DNA of 64,000 bases, from contig NZ_CP055156.1 in assembly GCF_014217805.1 (NCBI RefSeq), positions 124,001 through 188,000 on the forward strand. Reading direction: 5' to 3'. Source of the stretch: Adhaeribacter swui (GTDB lineage Bacteria; Bacteroidota; Bacteroidia; Cytophagales; Hymenobacteraceae). How positions within the stretch are numbered: the stretch's first letter is position 1; every line of letters starts with the position of its first letter. Below, piece after piece: positions 41,467 through 50,786 of the stretch. Under the pieces are notes generated by a model, which made no database searches, was not told the origin of the DNA, and was given only the letters and a program-made list of their open reading frames with translations. Position numbers and translations under genes: made by a program.

Positions 41467-42399
41467 TTAATATCCCTGCGATAAATTTACCTGATCCGGA
41501 ATAGCTTCCTGGTTCAGGAACAAATTAATATTTTTTAAAAAATGCGCTATTTTACCTTCCTCTTCGGCGAAATAACCTCCGCCGGTGTGTTGGGTTAATA
41601 GTACATTTTCCATTTGCCATAACGGGCTGCTTTCAAGCAGCGGTTCTTGTTCGGTAACGTCTAACACCGCGCCGGCCAATTTACCGGCTTGTAAAGCATT
41701 TATCAGGGCCTGTTCATCGGTGGTGCTGCCACGGCCTACGCTGGCGTACAAGCTGCCGGGTTTCATGGCCTGCAAAAACTCTCCGGAAACGTATTTATCG
41801 GCGGCACCAGGCAAAGTGTTTACTACCACATCCGTATCGGGCAAAATTTTTAAAATATCTTCGAACGAGTGAATATCGGCTTTGGGATTACTGCGGGCGG
41901 TAGTTTTTACATCGCAGCCAAAACCAGTTAGCATTTGTTTGCAAGCCATGCCAATGGTGCCGGCTCCCAAAACTACTACCTTTTTATTGCCAAGTAAATC
42001 CAGTTTTGGCCGGATTTGATTACCCCGCCATTTTTTTTGTTCCTGGCATTTTACCAGTTCTGGAATGCCGCGGTAAAAAGCCAAAATACCCGCCACCATA
42101 GTTTCGGCGCAGGGCCGGGCAAAAAAATCGCCCATGTTGGCTACTAGGGCAGCTACTTTTACTTCTTTGTACTGGTCGAAACCGGCCGAATCTAATTGCC
42201 AGAACTTAAGTGTGGGCGGCGCAGCGTTAAACCAATCTACCGGCGGGTTTCCCATAATCACTTCAGCCTCCTTAAATTTTTCTTGTACTTCGTCTTTAGG
42301 CAATTCTGTCCGAAATACTAATTCAAGTTCGGTTGGTAATTGTTGTTTTAATTGGTTCTGGTTAGCTTCACTTAAAGCCGTGTAAACAAATACATTCAT
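41467..42399 (-). CDS. D-2-hydroxyacid dehydrogenase
   Basis: This 310-residue cytoplasmic enzyme has the NAD-binding motif VVVLGAGTIGMACKQML and the three catalytic positions of the family: Arg in SVGRGSTTDEQAL, Glu in TEQEPLLESS and His in LTQHTGGGY. The substrate-binding N-terminal part is of normal length. It reduces a 2-keto acid to the D-hydroxy acid, or the reverse, with NADH or NADPH. The substrate cannot be told from sequence. It is a single gene, converging on the lipoprotein gene. Confidence 0.87.
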   Translation of the reverse strand: MNVFVYTALSEANQNQLKQQLPTELELVFRTELPKDEVQEKFKEAEVIMGNPPVDWFNAAPPTLKFWQLDSAGFDQYKEVKVAALVANMGDFFARPCAETMVAGILAFYRGIPELVKCQEQKKWRGNQIRPKLDLLGNKKVVVLGAGTIGMACKQMLTGFGCDVKTTARSNPKADIHSFEDILKILPDTDVVVNTLPGAADKYVSGEFLQAMKPGSLYASVGRGSTTDEQALINALQAGKLAGAVLDVTEQEPLLESSPLWQMENVLLTQHTGGGYFAEEEGKIAHFLKNINLFLNQEAIPDQVNLSQGY

Positions 42400-42559
42400 A
42401 GTTTTTATAGTTCTGCTGATGCTATTTTACTTCTTCTTTTAAGGTAAAAAGTACCATAAGCTTAATTTTTAAAATTTTTTATTTTTGGTTTCATACCTAA
42501 TTAAGAGCTAATAGCTGGTATTTTTATAAGCAATAAAAACGACAGTAGAATCTTAACCA

Positions 42560-42811
42560 TTAATAAATCGGCTCCACCTCCAGTTTATCTAAATAGGGCT
42601 CCAGAATAGTTACGGCACTGGTTTCTGCTTTAAAAGAGGCCACAATATCTAACCCGTTTTTTTCCCAACGTTCTACAAAGTTATTATTAATGGCGTATAA
42701 AGTAATGTTCCAGCCTTTGTGGCATCGATGGGCTACGGCCGTACCCTGGCGGTTTAAAAGCTCTACCTGGTTCCGGAGGGGCAGTTGGTAAAATAAACTA
42801 TGCTCAAACAT
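42560..42811 (-). CDS. Small uncharacterised protein, paralogue of 30349-30615
   Basis: The 83-residue product has no signal peptide. It shares with the protein encoded at 30349 the ordered motifs L-x-R-Q-G-x-x-x-A-x-R, I-T-L-Y-A-I-N-N-N-F-V-E and I-L-E-P-Y-L-D. Two such copies in one 64-kb window suggest a lineage-specific family with more members. Function unknown. It is a single gene, on the minus strand, upstream of the hydroxyacid dehydrogenase gene. Confidence 0.68.
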   Translation of the reverse strand: MFEHSLFYQLPLRNQVELLNRQGTAVAHRCHKGWNITLYAINNNFVERWEKNGLDIVASFKAETSAVTILEPYLDKLEVEPIY

Positions 42812-43038
42812 GTTGTATTAAATCTTATCTACAATAAACGGGTAATTACTAAACCCGTATTGTTTACATTCAGTTCTTTTTAAATATTTACTGCTTCAAA
42901 GTAAAAGCCCCAGGCTAGTTGCCCTAAGGCAAACCAATATAAAACTAATTTTAGCCGCAATACCGGTATTATGTAATTATCCGATTTTTAAATTTTTAAA
43001 AAATTATAGAGCCACATTAAAACAGCGCCCGATAAAAC

Positions 43039-43506
43039 ATGAACCCATTAGTAATTAGTAGTTTCGAAGAATTTCAGCAGCACGAAGGCGCCGAGTTAGG
43101 CGTTTCAGAGTATCACCAAATAACCCAGGAACAAATTAGCAAATTTGCAGATGCTACCCTGGATCATCAATGGATACACCTGGATGCGGAGCGGGCAAAA
43201 ACCGAATCGCCGTTCGGCAATACCATTGCGCACGGTTATTTAACGGTTTCGCTTCTGCCTTATTTATGGGGGCAGATTATTTCGATTCGGAACCTGAAAA
43301 TGCAGGTAAATTACGAAATCGAGAATCTACGGTTTAACCAAGCGGTACTGGTTAACAGCGAAGTTCGGTTGCGGGCCAAATTGCTAACCCTGAAAAATTT
43401 GCGGGGGGTGGCTAAAGCCCAAATTGAAGTAACCCTAGAAATTAAAGATAGTCCTAAACCAGCTTACTCCGGCACAATAACCTTTTTATATCATTTTAAT
43501 AAGTAA
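43039..43506 (+). CDS. MaoC-like hot-dog dehydratase
   Basis: This 155-residue protein has the MaoC hot-dog fold with the catalytic pair region: EQISKFADATLDHQWIHLD supplies the Asp and His, and FGNTIAHGYLTVSLLP continues the hydratase motif. The length is normal. Such enzymes hydrate 2-enoyl-CoA or dehydrate 3-hydroxyacyl-CoA. The in vivo substrate is unknown. It is a single gene. Confidence 0.88.
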   Translation: MNPLVISSFEEFQQHEGAELGVSEYHQITQEQISKFADATLDHQWIHLDAERAKTESPFGNTIAHGYLTVSLLPYLWGQIISIRNLKMQVNYEIENLRFNQAVLVNSEVRLRAKLLTLKNLRGVAKAQIEVTLEIKDSPKPAYSGTITFLYHFNK

Positions 43507-43648
43507 GCTTGGCACGGCATTTATCCCTAAAAATTACCTAAAAAGGGTAAAATTAACCAGAATATTTTTAACTGGATGAAAGAAATTTTAAACCCTCTAA
43601 CCTGTAATTCGTTTTTAGGCTTGTAACACATATTTAAACTATAAAACT

Positions 43649-43942
43649 ATGGACTCACAAGACTTAAAAAACAAAGCCCAAGACTTAAAAAACAAAGCAG
43701 ATAACGTAAACCCTGAGCATAAAGAAGGTCCGGTTGCCGCAGCTATCGAAAACTATACTTCTAAGCTACCTTCTGATCTATTTTTATGGGCAGCATTAGG
43801 CTCAATGGCAGTTTCGGCTACTTTAAAAATCATGAAAAAAGACGAAGAAGCTTTATTCGTGGGTCAGTGGGCCCCATCTTTCCTACTTTTAGGAAACTAC
43901 AACAAGATGATAAAATTAGCTGGTTACGAAAAAGATAAATAA
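43649..43942 (+). CDS. Small protein with internal tandem duplication at its N-terminus
   Basis: The 97-residue product begins with two nearly identical 7-residue units (QDLKNKA, QDLKNKA), then AAIENYTSKLPSDLFLWAAL. Two hydrophobic segments follow, near residues 45-62 (LFLWAALGSMAVSATLKI) and 73-88 (VGQWAPSFLLLGNY). It may be a small membrane-associated protein. I recall similar short proteins as conserved hypotheticals in Cytophagales. It is single, with a strong terminator, and is probably expressed as its own transcript. Confidence 0.7.
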   Translation: MDSQDLKNKAQDLKNKADNVNPEHKEGPVAAAIENYTSKLPSDLFLWAALGSMAVSATLKIMKKDEEALFVGQWAPSFLLLGNYNKMIKLAGYEKDK

Positions 43943-43972
43943 GCGAGATAACTGAGAAATCGGTTTGATTAT

Positions 43973-44004
43973 AAAAAAGAGGAAGTAAATACTTCCTCTT
44001 TTTT
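43973..44004 (+). terminator. Rho-independent terminator
   Basis: A perfect 15-bp stem, AAAAAAGAGGAAGTA against TACTTCCTCTTTTTT, has a two-base loop. It ends the small gene at 43649. Confidence 0.9.
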
Positions 44005-44047
44005 ATTTTACCGGGAATTATTTTTTATGCAGATGATAGCGTATTAT

Positions 44048-44087
44048 GCTTGAAAAATCAGAAATTTTAAAAATTTTGATTTTCAGC
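44048..44087. repeat. AT word enclosed by imperfect inverted repeats
   Basis: AAATTTTAAAAATTT at 44062-44076 is flanked by GCTTGAAAAATCA (44048-44060) and TGATTTTCAGC (44077-44087), which pair with two bulges. It lies between converging genes and resembles the elements at 19472 and 61170. Confidence 0.55.
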
Positions 44088-44089
44088 AA

Positions 44090-44446
44090 TTAATCCGGTT
44101 TAAAGTTAATTTCCTGCTCCGGATCAAAGAGCACGTAAGCCCTTTTCCAAGGGTCATTGCCCAATATCCGCCACTTGTGCCCCGAGCCGGTAGTATCCAT
44201 AGCCAGTAAAACTTCGCCGGGTTGTAAAATAAAGCGTTGGCCATCAAAGGTTTCGAACTCCAGCGTACCGGTTAAGGTAAGTACGTACTGATTAGTTGGC
44301 GCCGTATGCCAGTCGTAAATAGCTGGTGCCGCCGTTTCTTTAAACCGGATACCAAGGGCTTGATTTAACTGATTATCGGCAACCCGGCCCTGGGTTACGT
44401 GCGTATGTCCGTCCGGACCCGTGAAAATTTTATAAGCTTTTATCAT
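44090..44446 (-). CDS. Cupin-domain protein
   Basis: This 118-residue protein is a single small cupin: LTLTGTLEFETFDGQRFILQ followed by PGEVLLAMDTTGSGHKWRIL, the two conserved halves of the barrel. Metal ligands are incomplete compared with canonical cupins: one His is in DWHTAPTNQYV and one in GSGHKW. It may bind a small ligand. It is a single gene converging on the gene at 43649. Confidence 0.75.
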   Translation of the reverse strand: MIKAYKIFTGPDGHTHVTQGRVADNQLNQALGIRFKETAAPAIYDWHTAPTNQYVLTLTGTLEFETFDGQRFILQPGEVLLAMDTTGSGHKWRILGNDPWKRAYVLFDPEQEINFKPD

Positions 44447-44684
44447 ACATTTATTTACAGCTGGTTACCGGGGTATTTCTCCTTTCACTCAGCACTTTAT
44501 AAAAATCAAACGGTATTTTTCTGTTTTGTTTATTACCAGATTACCGATTTTTTAAAAATTGGGTTATCGGGTAAGTTTACCAATTGCGGTAATTTGATTT
44601 AATTGCTGTATAAATTTAATTTATCAGGAGTTTACTTGCTGTACCACGTAGGCTAAGTAAACGTATATTTCACCCCCAATTTTT

Positions 44685-45164
44685 ATGCGCCTTGTGCACT
44701 GTTTTATTTTACTTGTTTTTATAATCTCGGCTTGCCATAACTTTCCGCGCGACCCGGATAAAACCCTTGAAAAAGTAAAAAATGGTACCTTATTAGTAGG
44801 TTATTCCGAAAACCCACCCTGGGTAATAAAAACCAATGCCGCCCCTACGGGCCTGGAAGCCGAATTAATAAAAGAGTTTGCCCAAACCCAGCAGGCAAAA
44901 GTTATTTGGGTAAACGATACCGAGCAAGATTTATTCGAAAAACTGGAAAAACAAGAACTGCACCTGGTAATTGGGGGCATTACCGATAAAAATTCCTGGA
45001 AGAGCAAAATAAGTTTTACCCGGCCTTATTATCAAATACCAAAAGAAAAACATGTAATGGCGGTTATAAAAGGCGAAAATGCCTTTACCGTTGCCTTAGA
45101 AACATTTTTACACCGCCAGGAAGCCAACCTACCCAGCCGCTTACAAACTTATGAAAACCGTTAA
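44685..45164 (+). CDS. Half-length extracellular solute-binding lipoprotein
   Basis: The 159-residue protein starts with a lipoprotein signal (CFILLVFIISAC). The mature part matches the first lobe of family 3 solute-binding proteins: GTLLVGYSENPPWVI, PTGLEAELIKEFAQTQ and HLVIGGITDKNSWKSKISFT. Typical members have about 230 mature residues forming two lobes; the second lobe is missing here and the chain ends with a short helical tail. It overlaps the next gene, a cation-efflux transporter, by 14 bp, so the two should be translated together. I do not see a frameshift that would restore the rest, so it may be a reduced but functional sensor. Confidence 0.72.
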   Translation: MRLVHCFILLVFIISACHNFPRDPDKTLEKVKNGTLLVGYSENPPWVIKTNAAPTGLEAELIKEFAQTQQAKVIWVNDTEQDLFEKLEKQELHLVIGGITDKNSWKSKISFTRPYYQIPKEKHVMAVIKGENAFTVALETFLHRQEANLPSRLQTYENR

Positions 45165-46110
45165 GACCTTTGAATTTCCTGCGGAACTGCAACCTTTATA
45201 TCGGAAAGCTAAACGTTTAGAATGGTTAACCATCGCTTACTTATCGGTTACAGTGGTTGTAATGTACCTAACGATGGGCAACTCGCAAGCCATGAAAACG
45301 GCTTGGTACGAAGACTTATTAAGCCTTACACCTTCGGTAGCTTTTCTGGTAATTTCCCGAATTTTTCTAAAGCCCGCCAATAACGAGTTTCCGTATGGCT
45401 ATCACAAAGTAGTTTCTATTGCTTATTTGTGCAGCTCGCTGGCTTTATTTTCGGTAGGCATCTTTTTAGTTATTGATTCGGGCTTAACCTTAATTAAAGC
45501 AGATCGGCCAACCATTGGCACTACTATTATTTTCGGCCATCAAATTTGGTCCGGGTACCTGATGATTGTGGCCTTAATCTGGGGAACAGTACCGTCTATT
45601 TTTCTGGGAAAAGCCAAATTACCTTTGGCTCAAAAGCTGCACGAAAAAAACTTACATACCGATGCCGAAATGCAAAAAGCCGACTGGATGACCGGGGTAG
45701 CGGCCATCGTGGGAATTTTAGGAATTGGTTGGGGTTTCTGGTGGGCCGATGCAGTAGCGGCTTCCTTAATTGCCCTGGACGTAATTCATGATGGTTTTAA
45801 AAATTTAAAACAAGCTTTGTTTGACTTAATCGATCAAATACCCAAAACCGTTGATAATCAAAAACCTGACCCCATAATTAAACACATCGAGGAATTTTTG
45901 CGCCAGAAAAGCTGGATTAAAGATTCTGCCATCCGGATCCGGGAAGATGGTCATATTTATTTTGGCGAAGCCTTTGTGGTACCAGCCGTTACCACTAATC
46001 TTACGCAGCACCTGGAAGATACCAGCCGCGAAATAGAAAACATGCATTGGCATCTCCACGAATTTATTATTACTTTGGTAAGTCAATTACCTACTTCCGA
46101 AAATAAATAA
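45151..46110 (+). CDS. Cation diffusion facilitator family transporter
   Basis: This 319-residue membrane protein has about six helices (LEWLTIAYLSVTVVVMYLTM through WADAVAASLIALDV) and a C-terminal cytoplasmic domain with REDGHIYFGEAFVV, the fold of CDF regulatory domains. The family exchanges divalent metals such as zinc, iron or manganese for protons, exporting them from the cytoplasm. The metal-site patterns are less standard (WYEDLLSLTPSVAF near helix 2, and DAEMQKADWMTG), so the metal is uncertain. Its start overlaps the truncated binding-protein gene by 14 bp. Confidence 0.83.
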   Translation: MKTVKTFEFPAELQPLYRKAKRLEWLTIAYLSVTVVVMYLTMGNSQAMKTAWYEDLLSLTPSVAFLVISRIFLKPANNEFPYGYHKVVSIAYLCSSLALFSVGIFLVIDSGLTLIKADRPTIGTTIIFGHQIWSGYLMIVALIWGTVPSIFLGKAKLPLAQKLHEKNLHTDAEMQKADWMTGVAAIVGILGIGWGFWWADAVAASLIALDVIHDGFKNLKQALFDLIDQIPKTVDNQKPDPIIKHIEEFLRQKSWIKDSAIRIREDGHIYFGEAFVVPAVTTNLTQHLEDTSREIENMHWHLHEFIITLVSQLPTSENK

Positions 46111-46293
46111 ACTTACGTTTATTTGCTTTGGAGTTATTTTTTGGTACAAATTAAAAAAAGCTTTAAGCCGGAAGAAGCTAAATGTAACGTTCTGGGTTAA
46201 GAACTTTATTAAAAAAAACCAGGGTATGCTGGCTTAGAGAATAAGGAATGTTAATTTTTTAAAAAATTTAGTTCCTATATCCTTGTACTCACT

Positions 46294-46326
46294 TTGCTTT
46301 ACACCAGGCATACTATTTTAAGTTTG
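46294..46326 (+). promoter_or_regulatory. Bacteroidota-type promoter of the DUF1080 gene
   Basis: TTG at 46294-46296, a 22-nt spacer and TAAGTTTG at 46319-46326 fit the TTG-N19/23-TAnnTTTG consensus. The leader would be roughly 20 nt before the ATG at 46355. Confidence 0.65.
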
Positions 46327-46354
46327 TGTTAACTAAACTTTTTACATAAAACAC

Positions 46355-47002
46355 ATGAAGAAAACATTAAACCTTTGGGTTTTGGCCCTGTTCCTTTTTG
46401 GATGTACTACCAGCGCCAGCAAAGGCCCCAAAGAAAGTAAAGATGGCTGGATCAGCCTTTTTGATGGTACTTCGTTAAACGGCTGGCGGGCCAGCGAAAA
46501 CCCCGCCACTTTTAGCGTCGAGAATGGCGCTATTGTGGTGCATGGCCCCCGGGCGCACTTGTTTTACGAAGGGCCGGTACAAAACCACGATTTTAAAAAT
46601 TTTGAATTTAAAGCCCAGGTAATGACTACCCCCGGTTCTAACTCCGGCATGTTTATTCACACAGCCTACCAGGAAACCGGCTGGCCCTCCAAAGGCTACG
46701 AAATTCAGGTGAATAACTCCCATACCGATTGGCGCCGCACCGGCAGTTTATATGCCGTGCAAGACGTAAAAGAACAAGTGGTAAAAGACAACGAGTGGTA
46801 CACCGAATCCATAACGGTACAAGGCAAACGCATCACCATTAAAATAAACGACAAAGTAGTAGTGGATTACACCGAACCCGATAGCATTGCCACTACCAAC
46901 ATGGGCGGCAAAATGCTATCCAGCGGCACCGTAGCGCTGCAAGGCCACGATCCGGATAGCAAAGTTTATTTTAAAGACGTGATGATTAAACCTTTGCCTT
47001 AA
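46355..47002 (+). CDS. DUF1080 lipoprotein (3-keto-disaccharide hydrolase-like)
   Basis: This 215-residue protein has a lipoprotein signal (LWVLALFLFGC) and a complete DUF1080 domain: GWISLFDGTSLNGWRASEN, FEFKAQVMTTPGSNSGMF and GYEIQVNNSHTDWRRTGSLY. The concanavalin-like fold is found in 3-keto-glycoside hydrolases and carbohydrate-binding proteins. It is probably on the outer membrane. It forms a single transcript, with a clear promoter and terminator. The two Gfo/Idh oxidoreductases in this window could supply 3-keto sugars, but that link is only an inference. Confidence 0.87.
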   Translation: MKKTLNLWVLALFLFGCTTSASKGPKESKDGWISLFDGTSLNGWRASENPATFSVENGAIVVHGPRAHLFYEGPVQNHDFKNFEFKAQVMTTPGSNSGMFIHTAYQETGWPSKGYEIQVNNSHTDWRRTGSLYAVQDVKEQVVKDNEWYTESITVQGKRITIKINDKVVVDYTEPDSIATTNMGGKMLSSGTVALQGHDPDSKVYFKDVMIKPLP

Positions 47003-47090
47003 ATTGGACAAAGATTACCACAAAAGAATTACAGCTTATTCTAAGCAACTTATGGTAACCTGATTTAACTTCTAGTTTCAATAAAATTAA

Positions 47091-47120
47091 AAAAGAGCGG
47101 CAAAACTGACGCTCTTTTTT
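47091..47120 (+). terminator. Rho-independent terminator
   Basis: AAAAGAGCG (47091-47099) pairs with CGCTCTTTT (47110-47118) around a 10-base loop, with a T run. It ends the DUF1080 gene. Confidence 0.88.
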
Positions 47121-47213
47121 AATTTTACTAATTTTTGAATCTACTGAGCTGAAGCCGGAAAATAAACTTAATTTTTTTCTTTGCAGCTTCTTTAAAAAAG
47201 CGCCTTACCTCCT

Positions 47214-47741
47214 ATGTTTCCTAATTTATACACGAAACGCCTGCTCCTGCGCCAGATAAACCAAGACGATATAGAGCAGGTATTTAAAGGTTTATCGCAC
47301 CCGGATGTAACCCGCCACTACGGTGTTTCTTACCAAACCTTACCCGAAACCCAGGCCCAAATGAACTGGTACTACGCTTTATTTGCGCAACAAACCGGCA
47401 TTTGGTGGGGACTTTGTTTTCCGGAAAATCAAAAATTATTTGGTGCTTGTGGATTTAACAATCTTTCGCGGCAGCACCGCAAAGCGGAAATAGGTTTTTG
47501 GCTGTTACCGGAGTACTGGAATCAAGGTTTAATGTTTGAAGCGGTAGATGCCTGCATTGATTTTATCTTTAACGAAATCCGTTTGCACCGCCTGGAAGCT
47601 TACCTGGAAACCCCCAATCTGGCTTCGGCCGCGCTACTGCAAAAATTACGATTTCAGCAAGAAGGTACTTTTCGGGATTACGAATACAAAAACGGGCAAT
47701 ACGTTAATCTGGCCATCTACTCCCGCCTGTGCTCCGATTAG
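47214..47741 (+). CDS. GNAT-family N-acetyltransferase (RimJ/RimL-like)
   Basis: The 175-residue protein begins LYTKRLLLRQINQDD, the usual RimJ/RimL start, and has the acetyl-CoA region GFWLLPEYWNQGLMFEAVDA and the late motif LQKLRFQQEGTFRDY. It transfers an acetyl group to an amine, such as a protein N-terminus, an amino sugar or an antibiotic; the substrate is not readable. It is single, just upstream of the M1 peptidase gene but separated by 72 bp. Confidence 0.87.
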   Translation: MFPNLYTKRLLLRQINQDDIEQVFKGLSHPDVTRHYGVSYQTLPETQAQMNWYYALFAQQTGIWWGLCFPENQKLFGACGFNNLSRQHRKAEIGFWLLPEYWNQGLMFEAVDACIDFIFNEIRLHRLEAYLETPNLASAALLQKLRFQQEGTFRDYEYKNGQYVNLAIYSRLCSD

Positions 47742-47813
47742 TTAACATCACATTTCTAAGCCAATACTTTTTTTAAAAACAGCCATTGTTTCCGGAATCC
47801 GTATTTTAGTATT

Positions 47814-50786
47814 ATGATTAAAAAACTACTTTGGTTGTTTTGGGGCTTGTTCCCCTACTCCGTTTGGGCCCAAACTTACTGGCAACAAGAGGTTAATTAT
47901 ACCATACAAGTTACGCTGAATGACCAGCAACATACTTTAACCGCAACCGAAGAAATTGAGTACATCAACCATTCTCCGGACCAATTAACTTTTCTTTATT
48001 TCCACTTATGGCCGAACGCTTACCAAAACAACCACACAGCGCTAGGTAAACAACTCTTAAAGCAGAACGAGCCGGGTTTTTATTTTTCACCGCCCAACCA
48101 GAAAGGCTATATCACTGGTTTAGATTTTAAAATAAACGGCAAAACCGCTACGGTAGAAAAAGATCCGGAGCATCCGGATATCTGTAAAATCTTGCTTAAT
48201 GAGCCGTTATTGCCCCATCAACGCGTTATTATTACTACGCCGTTTCAGGTGCAATTGCCCGGCTCTTTTTCCCGGCTCGGGCACTTAGGGCAATCGTACC
48301 AGATAACGCAATGGTTTCCTAAACCGGCCGTCTACGACCAAAAAGGTTGGCACCAAATGCCTTACTTAAACCAAGGTGAGTTTTATAGCGAATTCGGTAA
48401 ATTTGATGTTTCTATAACATTGCCCGCTAATTATACCATGGGGGCCACCGGGGTACTGCAAAATCCGGAAGAACAGAACCGGATGGATTCTTTAGCCACC
48501 ATAACCGCCAACAAAACAAGTTTTCCGGCGGATACCGCCTTTCCAGCTTCTTCGGCTCAAACCAAAACCTTGCGCTATGTGCAAGACAATATCCATGATT
48601 TTGCCTGGTTCGCCGATAAGCGGTTTAATGTTCTGAAAAGTGCCGTGAACCTGCCCAATTCTGGCCGCACCGTAACTACCTGGCTGCTTTTTTTAAATAA
48701 GAATGCGGCTACCTGGGTAAACAGCATAAGAGACATTAACCTGGCAGTAAAATATTATTCCGAGTGGGTGGGCGACTACCCCTACGAACACGCTACGGCC
48801 GTGGATGGCGCTTTAAGTGCCGGCTCGGGCATGGAGTACCCGATGGTTACGGTAACCGATCCGGAAGCTATCATCCACGAAGTTGGCCATAATTGGTTTT
48901 ACGGCATTTTGGGTAACAACGAACGCGAATATGCCTGGATGGACGAAGGTATTAATTCGTATTACGAGTTTCGGTTAAATGAACTAGAAAACCCGGATTA
49001 CAGCCAGTTAGAACCGCTGGTTAAGAGTAAAAAACTGAGAAAAGCGTTTAATCTGGAAAACATTCACGCCAACAGTTTAAACCTGCTCTTGTACCAAATG
49101 CTAGCCAGTCGCGGTTTAAGTCAGCCGGTGCAATTACCCGCTGCTCACTACACTACTACCAATTACGGCGCTATTGTTTACATGAAAACCGGTATGTTGT
49201 TCAAGTACCTGGCCGCTTACCTGGGTCAGGCTAAGTTCGACCGGGCCATACAGGCGTATTACCAGAAATTTCAGTTTAAGCATCCCTACCCCGAAGATTT
49301 GCAAAACGTGCTGGAACAAGAAACCGGCGAGAAACTCGACTGGTTTTTTAAAAATTTAATTCAAACCAATGCTCCCGTAGATGCCGCATTAAAAAAAGAA
49401 AATACGGGCAACCAGGCGCAAGTTACGGTGCAAAATAATACAGCTTTCCCGTTTCCGGTGCCGGTAGCCGCGGTAGATGCCTCGGGCAAAATTCTGGAAA
49501 CGCAATGGGTTGGCCCGCTGGTGCACGACGAAAAAATAAATTTTAAAAACGCACCGAATGCCGATCGAATACTGCTGGATCCGGAGCATCTTTTACCCGA
49601 AGTAAACCGGGGCAATAATCAAGTAAAATTAAACCAGCCTTTTCCGGAAAAAGAAAAGCTAAACCTGCAATTGCTGGCTGGTATTGAACAACCCGACCGC
49701 AAACAACTGTACTACTTGCCCGTGATTGGCGCCAACACCTACGACAAATTTATGCTGGGTTTGGCCGTTTATAACAGCTCCCTGATTCAGAAAAAAGTGA
49801 ATTACGTGCTAATGCCCCTCTACAGTTTTAACCAAAACCGGATAAACGGTACCGGCACCATTAACCTGAATGTACTGCCCCGCCAGAATATGGGGATAAC
49901 TACCTTGAGTTTTCAGGTAGCCAGATTTGAAAAATTTAAAAAATACGAACCTTCGCTTACGTTTAACCTACCCCGGTTCAGCGTTTACTCTCCCGAGCAG
50001 CAATTGCGCATCAGCTCTACGCACGTGAGTACCCCCATCCGGTTGCAAGTAAACGAACAAGATAGTTATTTTGAATACGATTTTGCCTACACCATTCCGT
50101 CGGTACAATACCGGATTTCTGCTAAAAATGCGGTAAAACGGATTTCGGCCGAAGCCAGCATGGATGTTTTTATTGTAAATCGTAATCAAACTACCCAAAG
50201 CAAACCCGTACTCGGGAAAATAACCTTGGAATACGATCGGCAATACCGGCCGGGCAGGTGGCTGCAAACCCGTTTTTTTGTGGGTAAATTTTTCGGTGAT
50301 AAGCCTCTGGGCATTGGTTACGATCAGTTTAGGTTAGGTTTAAGCGGCAGTCAGGATTATAAAAAAGAGACCATCTTCCTCGACCGGTCGCAGCGCAGTT
50401 CTTCATTTATGGCCTTTGTCCACCAAACTGATAACCGCGAGGGTGCTTTTAAAAACTACCTGCCCGTGTACGCCGACCGCTGGTTAACCTCGCTTAATTT
50501 GGTTTTGGATTTACCTATTACCCCCTTAAGTTGGTACGGCGATGCGGGTGTAGCTTCGGTGACATCCGGCAATTTCCAGTCAGGGGTTAATACCGATTTT
50601 TATTATGGTAGCGGTTTAACAATTAAGGGCGGTAAACTTTTACAATTTTACTTTCCTGTAACGGGCAGCAATTACGAAAATAAGTTACCGGGTAGCTTCA
50701 AAGATTTTACCCGCAATATCCGTTTTACCTTAAACTTATCGGCTTATAATCCTTTCCGCTTATTGACTGATACTTTAAAACAATGA
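47814..50786 (+). CDS. Exported M1-family metallopeptidase
   Basis: The 990-residue protein has a Sec signal (LLWLFWGLFPYSVWAQ), an N-terminal M1 beta domain and the zinc site HEVGHNWFYG near residue 355, with the second ligand in WMDEGINSYYEF 18 residues later. The GAMEN-like exopeptidase motif is AGSGMEYP. The C-terminal third, past about residue 640, is beta-rich and resembles an outer-membrane beta-barrel, ending in the strand FTLNLSAYNPF. Many Bacteroidota M1 relatives of this length have this extension. It probably cleaves peptides outside the cytoplasm. It overlaps the next gene by 4 nt. Confidence 0.85.
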   Translation: MIKKLLWLFWGLFPYSVWAQTYWQQEVNYTIQVTLNDQQHTLTATEEIEYINHSPDQLTFLYFHLWPNAYQNNHTALGKQLLKQNEPGFYFSPPNQKGYITGLDFKINGKTATVEKDPEHPDICKILLNEPLLPHQRVIITTPFQVQLPGSFSRLGHLGQSYQITQWFPKPAVYDQKGWHQMPYLNQGEFYSEFGKFDVSITLPANYTMGATGVLQNPEEQNRMDSLATITANKTSFPADTAFPASSAQTKTLRYVQDNIHDFAWFADKRFNVLKSAVNLPNSGRTVTTWLLFLNKNAATWVNSIRDINLAVKYYSEWVGDYPYEHATAVDGALSAGSGMEYPMVTVTDPEAIIHEVGHNWFYGILGNNEREYAWMDEGINSYYEFRLNELENPDYSQLEPLVKSKKLRKAFNLENIHANSLNLLLYQMLASRGLSQPVQLPAAHYTTTNYGAIVYMKTGMLFKYLAAYLGQAKFDRAIQAYYQKFQFKHPYPEDLQNVLEQETGEKLDWFFKNLIQTNAPVDAALKKENTGNQAQVTVQNNTAFPFPVPVAAVDASGKILETQWVGPLVHDEKINFKNAPNADRILLDPEHLLPEVNRGNNQVKLNQPFPEKEKLNLQLLAGIEQPDRKQLYYLPVIGANTYDKFMLGLAVYNSSLIQKKVNYVLMPLYSFNQNRINGTGTINLNVLPRQNMGITTLSFQVARFEKFKKYEPSLTFNLPRFSVYSPEQQLRISSTHVSTPIRLQVNEQDSYFEYDFAYTIPSVQYRISAKNAVKRISAEASMDVFIVNRNQTTQSKPVLGKITLEYDRQYRPGRWLQTRFFVGKFFGDKPLGIGYDQFRLGLSGSQDYKKETIFLDRSQRSSSFMAFVHQTDNREGAFKNYLPVYADRWLTSLNLVLDLPITPLSWYGDAGVASVTSGNFQSGVNTDFYYGSGLTIKGGKLLQFYFPVTGSNYENKLPGSFKDFTRNIRFTLNLSAYNPFRLLTDTLKQ

